Numbered from the stretch's first letter, positions 15,997 to 25,230 are shown. The stretch is DNA of 43,801 bases from Reyranella sp. (GCF_004296935.1 NZ_SCVH01000001.1:1-43801), one strand, 5' to 3'. Numbers and translations are program-made. Notes: a model not told the origin generated them from the sequence alone.

Positions 15997-17874
15997 CTAA
16001 GCCGCTTTTTCGAAGGCTTCCTGGGCCGACAACCAACGCTGCTCGGCATTGGCGACCTCGCGCTCGAGGCGAGCCTTCTCGCGCTGCAGGTCCGTGACGA
16101 TCGCGCCGGGGCCGGCATAGATCGCCGGATCGGCGAGTTTGGCCATGACCCCTTCCAGTTGCGCCGTGAGGCGCGCCAGCATCTTCTCAGCGCTGTCGAC
16201 CGCCTTCTTGAGCGGCGCCTTCTGGGCCCGGTTGTCGGCCGCGGCCTTGCGCTGGTCCTTCCTGGAGCCGGCATCGGCCGGGCGCTCGTCGCGCTTGGCC
16301 GGCTTGGCGCCGCGTTCCTTCAGGAGCTTTGCCTGGTATTCGTCGATGTCGCCGTCGAACGGCTTCACCGTGCCGTCGGCGACCAGCCATAGCGTGTCGG
16401 CCACCATCTTCACCAGATGCGTATCGTGGCTCACCAGCACGACGGCGCCCTCAAAATCGTTGATGGCATCGACCAGAGAGGCACGGGCATCCATGTCGAG
16501 ATGGTTGGTCGGCTCGTCGAGCAGCAGCATGTGCGGCGCGTTGCGGGTGGCCAGCGCCAGCAGCAGGCGGGTCTTCTCGCCGCCCGAGAGGACGCCGACC
16601 TTGAGGTTGGCGCGGTCGCGCGAGAAACCGAAGCGGCCGAGCTGGGCGCGGACCTTGGCCTCCCCGGAGCCCGGCAGGGCGCGGTTCATGTGGTCGAACG
16701 GCGTCGCCTCGTAGTCGAGGCTCTCTTCCTGGTCCTGCGAGAAATAGCCGACCCGGAGCCGCGGAGTCTTCTTCAGCTTGCCTTCGCGCGGTTCCAGCCG
16801 CTGTGAGATCAGGCGGATGAAGGTCGACTTGCCGTTGCCGTTCTGGCCGAGCAGCGCGATGCGGTCTTCCATGTCGATGCGCAGGTCGAGATTGCGCAGC
16901 ACCAAGGGACCATCGGGATAGCCGACCGAAACTTCGTCGAGCGTCTCGATTGGCGAGGCAAGGATCTCGGGCGAGGGGAAGTTGAAAGAGACGCGTTCCT
17001 CGATCGGCACGCTGGCCACCGGACCGAGTTTTTCGATCATCTTCATGCGCGACTGCGCCTGGCGTGCCTTGCTGGCCTTGGCCTTGAAGCGGTCGACGAA
17101 GGCCTGCATGTGCTTGCGCTGTGCCGCGACCTTGGCCTGCTGGGCGGCGTCGTTGGCCAGGCGCTCGGCACGCGTGCGCTCGAAGAAATCGTAGTTGCCG
17201 GTGTAGGGCACCAGCTTCTCGTTATCGATATGGACGATGTGGTCGCACACGTCGTTCAGCAGGTCGCGGTCGTGGCTGACCATGAGAACGGTGTTGCGGA
17301 AACGTTTCAGATGTTCGGTCAGCCACAGCATGGCCTCGAGATCGAGATGGTTCGACGGCTCGTCGAGGATCAGCAGATCGGGGTCGCTGAACAGCGTGCC
17401 GGCCAGCGCCACGCGCATGCGCCAGCCACCGGAGAACTCGCCGCAGGGTCGGGCCTGCTTTTCGTTGTCGAAGCCGAGGCCATGCAGGATCGAGGCGGCG
17501 CGGGAAGGCGCCGAGGCGGCACCGATCTCGTCGAGGCGGGCATGGATCTCGGCCAGCCGCAGGCCGTCGTGGCAGGTCGCATCCTCGGCCATCAGGGCGC
17601 TGCGCTCGACGTCGGCCGCCAGCACGGCGTCCAGGACGGTGATGTCGCCCCCGGGCGGGTCCTGGGGCACCGAACCGACGCGAGTGCGCCCCATCAGGTT
17701 GATTTCGCCGCTGTCGGCCTCGATCTGGCCCTGGATCAGGCGCAGCAGCGTCGATTTGCCCGCGCCGTTGCGGCCGACCAAGCCGACCTTCCAGCCATCG
17801 GAAAAGGCCGCTGAGGCGCGATCGAAGAGCACGCGCTCGCCGTGGCGGAAGGAAATCTCGCTGATATGGAGCAT
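15997..17874 (-). CDS. ABC-F family ATPase (YheS/Uup-like)
   Basis: This 625-residue soluble protein has two ABC domains and no membrane segments. Walker A motifs are GRNGAGKST (about 35-43) and GQNGNGKST (about 340). The signatures are [10 protein letters not shown] and [10 protein letters not shown], and Walker B motifs end [12 protein letters not shown] and [12 protein letters not shown]. Between the domains lies the charged P-site tRNA interaction linker ([21 protein letters not shown]). The C-terminal 70 residues are a predicted coiled coil after a Lys-rich stretch. ABC-F proteins act on ribosomes to relieve stalling. It starts at ATG 17874 and diverges from ndk. Which ABC-F subfamily it belongs to is not certain. 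Confidence 0.93.
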   Translation of the reverse strand: MLHISEISFRHGERVLFDRASAAFSDGWKVGLVGRNGAGKSTLLRLIQGQIEADSGEINLMGRTRVGSVPQDPPGGDITVLDAVLAADVERSALMAEDATCHDGLRLAEIHARLDEIGAASAPSRAASILHGLGFDNEKQARPCGEFSGGWRMRVALAGTLFSDPDLLILDEPSNHLDLEAMLWLTEHLKRFRNTVLMVSHDRDLLNDVCDHIVHIDNEKLVPYTGNYDFFERTRAERLANDAAQQAKVAAQRKHMQAFVDRFKAKASKARQAQSRMKMIEKLGPVASVPIEERVSFNFPSPEILASPIETLDEVSVGYPDGPLVLRNLDLRIDMEDRIALLGQNGNGKSTFIRLISQRLEPREGKLKKTPRLRVGYFSQDQEESLDYEATPFDHMNRALPGSGEAKVRAQLGRFGFSRDRANLKVGVLSGGEKTRLLLALATRNAPHMLLLDEPTNHLDMDARASLVDAINDFEGAVVLVSHDTHLVKMVADTLWLVADGTVKPFDGDIDEYQAKLLKERGAKPAKRDERPADAGSRKDQRKAAADNRAQKAPLKKAVDSAEKMLARLTAQLEGVMAKLADPAIYAGPGAIVTDLQREKARLEREVANAEQRWLSAQEAFEKAA

Positions 17875-17929
17875 GGGGCGGCGGCCTTTAGCATGCGATG
17901 CTGGCCCATTCCAAGCCGGATCGGCCGAC

Positions 17930-17958
17930 TTGCCGGGCCGAAACCTCGCGTCTATAAG
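17930..17958 (+). promoter_or_regulatory. Sigma-70-type promoter of ndk
   Basis: TTGCCG (17930-17935) and TATAAG (17953-17958) are separated by exactly 17 bp. The start codon of ndk follows 41 bases after the -10 box, leaving a short leader. The match and spacing make this a good housekeeping promoter by sequence alone. Confidence 0.7.
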
Positions 17959-17998
17959 GCGCGCCCATTCGCTAAGTGTTTGTCTTCAAGAGGATTCC

Positions 17999-18421
17999 AT
18001 GGCCGTCGAACGCACGTTTTCGATCATCAAGCCGGACGCGACACGCCGGAACCTGACCGGCAAGATCAACGCCCGCTTCGAGGAAAAGGGCCTGCGGATC
18101 GTGGCCCAGAAGCGGATCTGGATGACAGCCACGCAGGCGGAGCACTTCTACGGCGTGCACAAGGCGCGCCCCTTCTTCGCCGACCTCTGCAAGTTCATGA
18201 TGTCGGGCCCGGTCGTGGTGCAGGTGCTCGAGGGTGAGAACGCCATCGCCGCGAACCGAGAGATCATGGGTGCGACCAACCCCGCCAATGCCGCCGCCGG
18301 CACGATCCGCAAGGATTTCGCGGAATCGATCGAGGCCAACTCGGTGCATGGTTCGGACTCGCCCGAGAATGCCGCGATCGAAATCTCCTACTTCTTCGCC
18401 GGCGCTGAAATCGTCGGCTGA
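17999..18421 (+). CDS. ndk: Nucleoside diphosphate kinase
   Basis: The 140-residue protein has the length and sequence of bacterial Ndk. It begins [13 protein letters not shown] and carries the phospho-accepting histidine H117 in NSVHGSDS, plus the nucleotide-contact region [16 protein letters not shown]. It transfers the terminal phosphate from ATP to other (d)NDPs through a phosphohistidine. ATG 17999 is preceded by AGAGGA. The gene is monocistronic: it has its own promoter (17930-17958) and an intrinsic terminator (18438-18470). Confidence 0.98.
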   Translation: MAVERTFSIIKPDATRRNLTGKINARFEEKGLRIVAQKRIWMTATQAEHFYGVHKARPFFADLCKFMMSGPVVVQVLEGENAIAANREIMGATNPANAAAGTIRKDFAESIEANSVHGSDSPENAAIEISYFFAGAEIVG

Positions 18422-18437
18422 GGCACCAAGTAGAGAC

Positions 18438-18470
18438 GAAAAAAGCGGCCCCCGGGGCCGCTTTTCTTTT
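18438..18470. terminator. Rho-independent terminator after ndk
   Basis: An AAAAGCGGCCCC arm at 18441-18452 pairs with GGGGCCGCTTTT at 18454-18465, followed by CTTTT. The stem is GC-rich, with an A-run before and a T-run after. It can therefore stop transcription from ndk and also from the opposite side, where the convergent oxidase subunit gene ends at 18489. Confidence 0.9.
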
Positions 18471-18488
18471 ACGGGCTTGGCCGCTGCG

Positions 18489-18692
18489 TCAGCCTAGGAC
18501 GGCGAAGGCCACCAGCAGGGCCACGGTGCCGCCGATACCGAGCAACACCGCGAAGATCGACATGTGGCCGACCAGTCCCAGTGCCATGCTGACCAGCAAC
18601 AGCACGATCCAAAGCAGCGTGAACGTGACCAGCTTGTTGAAGGACGTGTAGGTTTCCAGATGCGCGGGGTAATCGTCCTGTGCGTCGGCCAT
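18489..18692 (-). CDS. aa3-type cytochrome c oxidase subunit IV
   Basis: This 67-residue protein matches the bacterial aa3-type oxidase subunit IV family (PF07835). It has a short hydrophilic N-terminus (MADAQDDYPAHLETYTSF) and then two hydrophobic stretches (roughly 22-43 and 46-66). It is an accessory inner-membrane subunit of the terminal oxidase. ATG 18692 has a GAGGAT ribosome-binding site. It lies 42 bp downstream of purN on the same strand, far from the main oxidase genes, which are not in the window. Confidence 0.88.
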   Translation of the reverse strand: MADAQDDYPAHLETYTSFNKLVTFTLLWIVLLLVSMALGLVGHMSIFAVLLGIGGTVALLVAFAVLG

Positions 18693-18734
18693 GTCTCGAT
18701 CCTCGTTGAAATCTCGTAGCGATCTTATAGCGAA

Positions 18735-19385
18735 CTAAGTTTCGGGGGAGAAGAGGAGGGTGGCGCCGGGCGGAATGTCGCGGACCGTGACCCGGCCTTC
18801 GGCAACCGCGATGCGGCCCTCGGCGAACCAGCGCACGACCAGCGGATAGAGCCGGTGCTCCTGGCGCAGGATGCGGGCCGACAGTGTTTCCTCGGTGTCG
18901 CCGGCCAGGACCGGCACGGCGGCCTGGGCGATGATCGGCCCGGCGTCGAGGTCCGGAATGACAAAGTGGACCGTGCAGCCACTCAACCGAACACCGGCAT
19001 CGAGTGCCTGCTGCTGGACATGCAGGCCCTTGAAGCAGGGCAGCAGCGACGGGTGGACGTTGATCACCCGGTCGGCCCAGCGAACCGGGAACCACGGGCT
19101 GAAAATCCGCATGAAGCCCGCGAGAACGACCAGTTCCACGCCGTGCCGTTCCAGCTCGGCCGACAGGGCACGATCGAAGGTCTCGCGGTCGGCGTGGCCG
19201 CGATGGGACACTACTGCCGTCGCGATGCCGGCATCGGCCGCGACCTTGAGGCCGGGCGCGCCCGCTTGATTGCTGACGACACAGGCGACCTCCGCCGGGT
19301 AGTCGGCGGCCTGGGCTGCCCGGATCAGCGCCGCCATGTTGCTGCCGCGGCCCGAGATCAGGATTCCGACCTTCAGCTTCGCCAT
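18735..19385 (-). CDS. purN: Phosphoribosylglycinamide formyltransferase
   Basis: The 216-residue enzyme transfers a formyl group from 10-formyl-THF to GAR in de novo purine synthesis. Catalytic residues equivalent to E. coli N106, H108 and D144 are present as N109, H111 (INVHPSLLP) and D147 (DLDAGPII). The phosphate-binding loop is SGRGSNM (11-17). Its start overlaps the purM 3' end by 13 bp, so the two are cotranslated, with purM first. Confidence 0.97.
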   Translation of the reverse strand: MAKLKVGILISGRGSNMAALIRAAQAADYPAEVACVVSNQAGAPGLKVAADAGIATAVVSHRGHADRETFDRALSAELERHGVELVVLAGFMRIFSPWFPVRWADRVINVHPSLLPCFKGLHVQQQALDAGVRLSGCTVHFVIPDLDAGPIIAQAAVPVLAGDTEETLSARILRQEHRLYPLVVRWFAEGRIAVAEGRVTVRDIPPGATLLFSPET

Positions 19386-20479
19386 AGGCTGTCGGCATGC
19401 TCGACGACGCAGTCGGCCTCGTCGCCGGGCGCGTGCTCGACGATGCCGATCTCGTGCACGGTCTCACCGGTTTCGGCCAACGCCTTCGTGACTCGCGCGG
19501 CATCGTCCCTGGCCACCACGGCGATCATGCCGAGGCCGCAGTTGAAGGTCCGCAGCATGTCGTCGGTCGGCACGTGGCCGACGTCGTGAAGCCAGCGGAA
19601 GACCGGCGCCGCCGACCACTGCCGGGCATCGAGGCGCGCGCGCGTTCCCGCAGGCAGGCAGCGCGGGACGTTGCCGGGCAGGCCGCCGCCGGTGATATGG
19701 GCGAGCCCCTTGATGGCGCGGGTCGCCCGCACGACGCCGAGAACCTGCTTCACGTAGATGCGGGTCGGTTCGAGCAGGGCCACGCCCAGCGACGTCTTGG
19801 CGAAGGGTGCGGGTGCGTCGTAGGCAAGACCGCTTCGCGCGACGACGCTGCGGACCAGCGAATATCCGTTCGAATGGGGCCCGCTCGAGGCGATGCCCAG
19901 CACCGTGTCGCCGGCCGCGATGTCGGCCCGTGGCAGCAGTTCGTCGCGCTCGGCGGCGCCGACTGTGAAACCGGCCAGATCATAGTCGCCGTCGGCATAC
20001 ATGCCGGGCATTTCCGCCGTCTCGCCGCCGATCAGGGCGCAACCTGCGCGCCGGCAACCCTCGGCGATACCGGCCACGACGCGCCGGCCGACGTCGACGT
20101 CGAGACGGCCGCTCGCATAGTAGTCGAGGAAGAACAGCGGCTCGGCGCCCTGGACCACGATGTCGTTGACGCACATCGCCACCAGGTCGATTCCCACCGT
20201 GTCCGGAATGCCGGCCTCGATCGCCACCTTAAGCTTGGTGCCGACGCCGTCGGTGCCCGACACCAGGATGGGATCGCGAAAGCCCGCCGCCTTGAGGTCG
20301 AACAGGCCGCCAAAGCCGCCCAGGCCGCCTAGGACGCCCGGTCTGTCGGTGGCGCGGGCCAAAGGCTTGATATGCTCGACCAGCGCGTCGCCGGCATCGA
20401 TGTCGACGCCGGCGTCCTTGTAGGTCAGGGGCGGCCTGTTGTGGCCTCCCTTGCTGTCGTTCGGGGCGTCGGGCTTCAA
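19373..20479 (-). CDS. purM: Phosphoribosylformylglycinamidine cyclo-ligase (AIR synthetase)
   Basis: The 368-residue enzyme makes AIR from FGAM with ATP. The glycine-rich [11 protein letters not shown] region, [13 protein letters not shown], the [23 protein letters not shown] core and [11 protein letters not shown] are all conserved. The N-terminus reads [30 protein letters not shown]. The only plausible start is TTG 20479, since the nearby ATGs are out of frame. The N-terminal 18 or so residues precede the conserved LTYKDAGVD. It heads the purM-purN operon and diverges from the DUF2066 gene. Confidence 0.97.
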   Translation of the reverse strand: MKPDAPNDSKGGHNRPPLTYKDAGVDIDAGDALVEHIKPLARATDRPGVLGGLGGFGGLFDLKAAGFRDPILVSGTDGVGTKLKVAIEAGIPDTVGIDLVAMCVNDIVVQGAEPLFFLDYYASGRLDVDVGRRVVAGIAEGCRRAGCALIGGETAEMPGMYADGDYDLAGFTVGAAERDELLPRADIAAGDTVLGIASSGPHSNGYSLVRSVVARSGLAYDAPAPFAKTSLGVALLEPTRIYVKQVLGVVRATRAIKGLAHITGGGLPGNVPRCLPAGTRARLDARQWSAAPVFRWLHDVGHVPTDDMLRTFNCGLGMIAVVARDDAARVTKALAETGETVHEIGIVEHAPGDEADCVVEHADSLWRS

Positions 20480-20491
20480 GCCATGCTCATT

Positions 20492-20518
20492 CGTGCTAGA
20501 TCAGGTGGCGTGCTAGAT
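20492..20518. repeat. Two direct copies of CGTGCTAGAT, 17 bp apart
   Basis: CGTGCTAGAT occurs at 20492-20501 and again at 20509-20518 in the 76-bp divergent gap between purM and the DUF2066 gene. A perfect 10-bp repeat close to two helical turns, just upstream of purM, could bind a regulator. It may also be chance. Confidence 0.6.
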
Positions 20519-20555
20519 AGTTGGCGCGAACATAGCCAAAAACCGGACCCCCGCA

Positions 20556-21635
20556 ATGCCGATAGGCCGATGGTTTTCCACGATCGTGGCAATTCTGCTG
20601 GCGACCCTTGCCGTGTGCGGCAGCGTCGCTGCGCAGGGAGGGGGCGGTAACTCCTATGCGATCACCGGCATTGATGTCGACGTGAATGCCACCGATGCGG
20701 TCAAGGCGCGGGAGCAGGGCATCCAGGAAGCCAAGCGCCGGGCCTCGCGCATGCTGGTCGATCGCCTCGTGGCGGCCGAGGACCGCGGCCGCGTGCCGCC
20801 GCTCGACGATGCCCGGCTGGACGGCATGGTTCGCGGTGTCGAATTCGTCCGCGAGCGCTCCGCACCCAACCGCTACATCGCCACTTTGAACGTCGTATTC
20901 GCCGCCGACATGGCCAAATCCTGGCTCGCCGACAGTGGCGTGAAGGTGGTCGAGACGGTCGCGCGCCCGGCCCTGCTCATCCCGCTGTGGAAGAGCAAGG
21001 CCGGAGTCGAGCCGCTGGACGACCGCAATGCCTGGCGCGAGGCATGGCGGACCCTCGATACGGCGGGCAGCGCCGTGCCCGTGACCGTGATCCGCGCCGA
21101 TCCCGTCGACCAGAACCTGCTGACGTCCGAGCAGGCCTATGTCGGCGACGTCGCCGCGCTGTCGCGCCTGAATGAACGCTATCGCGCCCCCACCATCATC
21201 GTGGCCATCGTCGAGGGCGACAAGGACTCCGGCGCGCTCAGTGTCGGTGGCATCCGCTACGACACGCAAACCGGTGCCCGCAGCGAGATCGCCAAGGTTC
21301 CGGTCGAGAGCGCCGGCCAGCTCGCCGAGGCTGCCAAGAAGGTACATGCGCGGGTGAACGACGAGTGGCGCAGCATCGCAGTCGTCCGCCGCGACTCGCA
21401 GGATGCGATCGACGTGGTCGTGCCAATCCGGGCGCTGGGGGACTGGGTGCAGGTACGGCAGCGGCTGGGTGGCGTGCCGGCGGTCAAGAGCGTGGTCGTG
21501 CGTTCTCTGGAGTCGGACCGCGCCGAGCTGCATCTCGAATACTATGGCACGGCCGACGAGCTCCAGCGCACCCTGGCGCAGGCTGGCCTTCGGCTGGACA
21601 AGGAAGCCGATCAGTGGCGGCTGCAGCCGCGGTGA
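20556..21635 (+). CDS. DUF2066 domain-containing secreted protein
   Basis: This 359-residue protein has a Sec signal peptide (hydrophobic residues about 7-22, probable cleavage after AAQ at 25-27). The mature part matches DUF2066: ITGIDVDVNATDAVKAREQGIQEAKRRA near the start and RYIATLNVVFAADMAKSWL around 108-126. The family is found in many proteobacteria between purM and the AI-2E permease gene, and its function is not known. It starts at ATG 20556. Its TGA overlaps the GTG of the next gene, so expression is probably coupled to the AI-2E permease and hda genes. Confidence 0.85.
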   Translation: MPIGRWFSTIVAILLATLAVCGSVAAQGGGGNSYAITGIDVDVNATDAVKAREQGIQEAKRRASRMLVDRLVAAEDRGRVPPLDDARLDGMVRGVEFVRERSAPNRYIATLNVVFAADMAKSWLADSGVKVVETVARPALLIPLWKSKAGVEPLDDRNAWREAWRTLDTAGSAVPVTVIRADPVDQNLLTSEQAYVGDVAALSRLNERYRAPTIIVAIVEGDKDSGALSVGGIRYDTQTGARSEIAKVPVESAGQLAEAAKKVHARVNDEWRSIAVVRRDSQDAIDVVVPIRALGDWVQVRQRLGGVPAVKSVVVRSLESDRAELHLEYYGTADELQRTLAQAGLRLDKEADQWRLQPR

Positions 21636-22741
21636 CGACCGAAAGTGGCAGCAGCGACGTGACTCAGCCGGCGATTGGTGGCCGCTGGCGGTTCTGGCTG
21701 GCGGCGGCGGCCGTCTTCCTGCTCATCCTCTGGCTCCTGAACGACATCCTGCTGCCGTTCGTGGTCGGCGTGGTCGTCGCTTATTTCCTCGACCCCGTCG
21801 TCGCGCGCCTGCAGCGGCTCGGCCTTTCGCGCACGATGGCCACGACTGCCGTGACCATCGTGGCCGTGTTGCTTACCGTCGGCATCGCCATGGCCATCCT
21901 GCCGCCGCTGCTCGGCCAGGTGGAAGCGCTGATCGTGAAGGCGCCCGAGTACGTGGCGAAGGCATCCATGCGCATCCAGCCGCTGATCGAGCCTCTGCGC
22001 GAGAAGCTCGGGTTGCAGCCTCTCAGCATCCAGGATCTGCAGGCAGAGGCCGGCCAGTGGGCCGGCAGGGCGCTTGCCATGGTGGGGGGCGTTGCCGGCC
22101 AGGTCGCGCAACGGGGCGTGGCACTCATCAATCTTCTCGGTCTGCTGTTCATCACGCCGGTCGTGACGTTCTACATGCTGCGCGACTGGGAGAAGGTCGT
22201 TGCCGCGATCGACAGTGGCTTGCCGCTCGACCATGCCGACACCGTCCGCAAGCTTGCCCGCGAGTCGAACGCCGCCATCGCGGGATACGTGCGTGGCCAG
22301 GCGCTGGTCTGCCTCTGCCTCGGCTCGATCTACGCCATCGGCCTGTCGCTGGCCGGGCTGCAGTTCGGCTTGGTCATCGGCCTGATCGCCGGCGCCATAT
22401 CGTTCATTCCGTTCGTCGGGACCTTCGTCGGCGCCGTGATGGCGATCGGCATGGCGCTGGTCCAGTTTCCACCGGATTGGATCGGCGTTGTGAAAGTCGC
22501 GGCCGTGTTTCTTTTCGGCCAGACCATGGAAGGCAATGTGCTGTCGCCCAAGCTCGTCGGCGACAGGGTTGGGCTGCATCCGGTGTGGATCATGTTCGCC
22601 CTGCTGGCGGGTGGCTCGCTGTTCGGATTCGTCGGCATCCTGGTCGCGGTGCCGACGGCGGCGGTGATCGGCGTGATCGTGCGCCACTTGCTCGGCCGCT
22701 ACCGCGAGAGTGCGATCTATCGCGGCAACTCATCCGGCTGA
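21632..22741 (+). CDS. AI-2E family transporter (PerM/YdgG-like permease)
   Basis: The 369-residue protein has an N-terminal pair of membrane segments (WLAAAAVFLLILWLLNDI, then LLPFVVGVVVAYFLDPVV), a central soluble region rich in helices (about 95-155), and at least four C-terminal segments. The LRDWEKVV and GLIAGAISFIPFVGTFVGAVMA motifs are typical of PF01594. Relatives export autoinducer 2 or act as ion antiporters, so the substrate is open. The start GTG at 21632 overlaps the upstream TGA as GTGA; a second GTG at 21659 is possible. Seven bases separate its stop from the hda start. Confidence 0.9.
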   Translation: MTTESGSSDVTQPAIGGRWRFWLAAAAVFLLILWLLNDILLPFVVGVVVAYFLDPVVARLQRLGLSRTMATTAVTIVAVLLTVGIAMAILPPLLGQVEALIVKAPEYVAKASMRIQPLIEPLREKLGLQPLSIQDLQAEAGQWAGRALAMVGGVAGQVAQRGVALINLLGLLFITPVVTFYMLRDWEKVVAAIDSGLPLDHADTVRKLARESNAAIAGYVRGQALVCLCLGSIYAIGLSLAGLQFGLVIGLIAGAISFIPFVGTFVGAVMAIGMALVQFPPDWIGVVKVAAVFLFGQTMEGNVLSPKLVGDRVGLHPVWIMFALLAGGSLFGFVGILVAVPTAAVIGVIVRHLLGRYRESAIYRGNSSG

Positions 22742-22748
22742 TCGGCCG

Positions 22749-23441
22749 ATGCCCAATCAACTCACCCTCGAACTCGCGTTGCCGCCGCCCACCTATGCCC
22801 GCGAGGACTTTGTCGTCGCCGGCGGCAATCGCGAGGCTCTGGCGTGGATCGATCGCTGGCCCGACTGGCCGGCGCCTGCGCTGGCGCTGAGCGGCCCGAC
22901 CGGCTGCGGCAAGACCCATCTCGCCCGCATCTGGGCGGCGCGCTCAGGCGCCGTCGTGGTCGATGGCACCGCCCTCGAGGGCAAGAGCGTGGCCGACCTG
23001 TCCGATATGGCAACGGCCTCGCCCGCGATCGTCGTCGAGGGCGCGGAGCGCGCCCCGGAGCGGGGGCTGCTCCATCTCTACAATCTGCTGCGCGAACGCG
23101 GAGGCCACCTGCTGCTGACGTCCGCCTTGCCGCCGGCTCATTGGTCAATCGCGCTGCCCGATCTGGCGTCCCGGCTGCGGGCCGCACCGGCCGTGGCTGT
23201 GGCGCCTCCCGACGACGAACTGCTGGGTTCGATCATCCTGAAGCAGCTCGGCGACAGGCAATTGCATGCTGGTGCCGGCGTCGTGCAGTATCTGGTGTCG
23301 CACATGGAACGGTCGGCAGAAGCTGCGCGGCGTGTCGTGGCGGCGCTCGATCGCCGTGGATTGATCGAGCAGCGGGAGATCGATCGGCGGTTGGCCGCCG
23401 ACGTCCTGGGAGAATTGTCCGGCATGTCGCCGACGACGTAG
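22749..23441 (+). CDS. hda: DnaA-family regulatory protein (HdaA-like)
   Basis: This 230-residue protein has only the AAA+ part of DnaA, with no DNA-binding domain IV, as in Hda/HdaA, which with the sliding clamp promotes hydrolysis of DnaA-bound ATP after initiation. The extreme N-terminus PNQLTLEL fits a clamp-binding motif. Walker A is GPTGCGKTH at about 48-56. The Walker B region reads AIVVEGAER, lacking the usual second acidic residue, and a sensor-II-like arginine lies in SAEAARRVVAALDR. ATG 22749 is used although the frame is open to 22710. Its position after DUF2066 and AI-2E genes is conserved in alphaproteobacteria. Confidence 0.88.
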   Translation: MPNQLTLELALPPPTYAREDFVVAGGNREALAWIDRWPDWPAPALALSGPTGCGKTHLARIWAARSGAVVVDGTALEGKSVADLSDMATASPAIVVEGAERAPERGLLHLYNLLRERGGHLLLTSALPPAHWSIALPDLASRLRAAPAVAVAPPDDELLGSIILKQLGDRQLHAGAGVVQYLVSHMERSAEAARRVVAALDRRGLIEQREIDRRLAADVLGELSGMSPTT

Positions 23442-23450
23442 GGAGGAAGT

Positions 23451-23912
23451 ATGAGAAAGCTGTTCCTGGCCGCGCTGTTCGCGGCAATTGCTCCGGCGGC
23501 CTCCGCCCAAGCGCAGTCTGTCATGGGCACATGGCTGACGGCTTCGGGTGTGGCACAGGTCAAGATCGAACCGTGCGCGAACCCTGCGAGCGGCGCGCTC
23601 TGCGGCTTCATCGTTGGCCTGATCAATCCCAAGGGGCCGGACGGCGTCGTGGTCGCGCCCGACGTGGCGACCGACTATCGCAACGAGAACCCGGCGCTGC
23701 GCAGCCGCAAGGTACTGGGCATGCCGCTGATCTGGGGTTTCAAGAAGACGTCGGATCCCAACGCTTTTGAGAGCGGCCAGATCTACAACGGCGAGAACGG
23801 CAAGACTTACTCGGCCAACATCAGCCTGCAACCGGACGGCACGCTCCGCCTGCGTGGCTACGTCGGCTCGCCGATGTTCGGCGAGACCCAGATATGGACA
23901 CGCGCGAAGTAG
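23451..23912 (+). CDS. DUF2147 domain-containing periplasmic protein
   Basis: The 153-residue protein starts with a Sec signal peptide (MRKLFLAALFAAIAPAASA). The mature DUF2147 domain shows MGTWLT at its beginning, a pair of cysteines (EPCANPASGALCG) likely to form a disulfide, GMPLIWGFKK, and the closing LRLRGYVGSPMFGETQIWTR. The family is periplasmic and of unknown function. ATG 23451 has GGAGG 5 bases upstream and lies 9 bp after hda. The next gene (SDR) begins 11 bp after its stop, so the run hda-DUF2147-SDR may be one transcript. Confidence 0.9.
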   Translation: MRKLFLAALFAAIAPAASAQAQSVMGTWLTASGVAQVKIEPCANPASGALCGFIVGLINPKGPDGVVVAPDVATDYRNENPALRSRKVLGMPLIWGFKKTSDPNAFESGQIYNGENGKTYSANISLQPDGTLRLRGYVGSPMFGETQIWTRAK

Positions 23913-23923
23913 GGAGCAGAAAA

Positions 23924-24703
23924 ATGGATATGGGCATCAAGGGTCGCAAGGCGATCGTCTGCGCGGCAAGCAAGGGCTTGGGCAAGGGCTGCGCCATGGC
24001 TCTGGCGCGGGAGGGCGTCGATCTCGTCATCAATGCCCGCACCAAGTCCGAACTGGACGCGACGGCGGAGGAGATCCGCAAGGCGACCGGCGTGAAGGTG
24101 ACCGCGATCGCGGTCGACGTCACGACCGAGGCGGGGCGCAACGCCGTCCTCGCCGCCTGTCCCGAACCGGACATCATCGTCAACAACGCCGGCGGGCCGC
24201 CGCCGGGCGACTTCCGCGACTGGAAGCGCGACGACTGGATCAAGGCGATCGATGCCAACATGCTGACGCCGATCGAATTCATCAAGGCATCGGTCGACGG
24301 CATGATGAAGCGCGGCTTCGGGCGCATCGTGAACATCACTTCGAGCTCGGTGAAGGCGCCGATCGACATCCTGGGCCTCAGCAACGGGGCGCGCAGCGGC
24401 CTTACCGGCTTCGTCGCCGGCGTTTCGCGCACGACGATCAGGCATGGTGTCACCATCAACGGTCTGCTGCCCGGGCCGTTCGATACCGACCGCCTGCGCG
24501 GCACCATGAAGGCGCGTGCCGCCAAGGCCGGGCGCAGCTTCGACGACGAGTACAAGGCGGCGGCCAAGGCGCATCCCGCCGGCCGCTTCGGCACGGCCGA
24601 GGAATTCGGCGCCATGTGCGCGTTCCTTTGCAGTGTGCACGCGAGCTACATGACCGGCCAGAATGTCCTGATGGACGGCGGTCAGTATCCGGGTACCTAC
24701 TAG
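23924..24703 (+). CDS. SDR-family oxidoreductase lacking the Tyr-Lys pair
   Basis: This 259-residue Rossmann protein resembles 3-oxoacyl-ACP reductase-like short-chain dehydrogenases. The nucleotide site reads AASKGLGKG (14-22), with NNAGG at about 87-91 and NITSSS at about 137-142. Where the family has YxxxK, this protein has S153 and R157 (LSNGARSGLTG). The C-terminal GRFGTAEEFGAMCAFLCS and TGQNVLMDGG are standard. I recall a subgroup of SDRs that lacks the catalytic tetrad; this looks like a member. The start is ATG 23924, with GGGAG 7 bases upstream; upstream codons to 23894 overlap the DUF2147 gene. Chemistry is uncertain. Confidence 0.88.
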   Translation: MDMGIKGRKAIVCAASKGLGKGCAMALAREGVDLVINARTKSELDATAEEIRKATGVKVTAIAVDVTTEAGRNAVLAACPEPDIIVNNAGGPPPGDFRDWKRDDWIKAIDANMLTPIEFIKASVDGMMKRGFGRIVNITSSSVKAPIDILGLSNGARSGLTGFVAGVSRTTIRHGVTINGLLPGPFDTDRLRGTMKARAAKAGRSFDDEYKAAAKAHPAGRFGTAEEFGAMCAFLCSVHASYMTGQNVLMDGGQYPGTY

Positions 24704-24705
24704 TA

Positions 24706-25230
24706 TCACCGCCCCGTGAGATCGCGCGGCCGGACGAAGGCGAGGAGTTCGCCTGAGCCGGCCGCGAGGTCGCGCCACGACCCGACCGTGACGTGGATCA
24801 TGGCGAGGGTGCCGGTCGGGTATTTCTCACGCAGGGCGGCAAGGCGGGCAGGGGCGCCGCGTCCGGCCAGCGTCTCGGCAAGCTGCCAGATGCCGTCGTT
24901 GTGGCCCACCAGCAGAACGGTGGCGACGTCGTCGGCCAGCGCCTGCAGGCGCGCCAGCAGACTGCCCTCGGAGGCCAGGTAAAGCGCGTCCTCCAGCGAC
25001 AGCGGCGGGGCCGGGCTGCCGAGCTGCTTGACCAGAGGCGCGAGGGTCTGGCGGGCTCGTGTGGCCGTGGAACACAGGACCAGATCGGGGCGCGGGCCGT
25101 GCTGGGCCAGATGGTCGGCGACAGCCTTGGCGGCCCGTTCGCCGCGGCGATTGAGCGGACGTTCATGGTCGCTTAATCCGGCATCGTTCCAGGCCGATTT
25201 TGCATGTCGCAGGAGGAGAATTGTCTTCAC
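24706..25230 (-). CDS. SixA-like histidine phosphatase
   Basis: The 174-residue protein belongs to the histidine-phosphatase (phosphoglycerate-mutase-like) superfamily. The catalytic motif is LLLRHAKSAW (H9 as phospho-acceptor), followed by ERPLNRRGERAA, CSTATRARQT and the second histidine in LLVGHNDG. This set is typical of SixA, which removes phosphate from histidine in phosphorelay proteins. The start is GTG 25230 with a weak ribosome-binding site. It diverges from ppk and is convergent with the SDR gene, with a 2-bp gap. A role in phosphorelay or phosphate metabolism next to ppk/ppx is only a contextual guess. Confidence 0.87.
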   Translation of the reverse strand: MKTILLLRHAKSAWNDAGLSDHERPLNRRGERAAKAVADHLAQHGPRPDLVLCSTATRARQTLAPLVKQLGSPAPPLSLEDALYLASEGSLLARLQALADDVATVLLVGHNDGIWQLAETLAGRGAPARLAALREKYPTGTLAMIHVTVGSWRDLAAGSGELLAFVRPRDLTGR

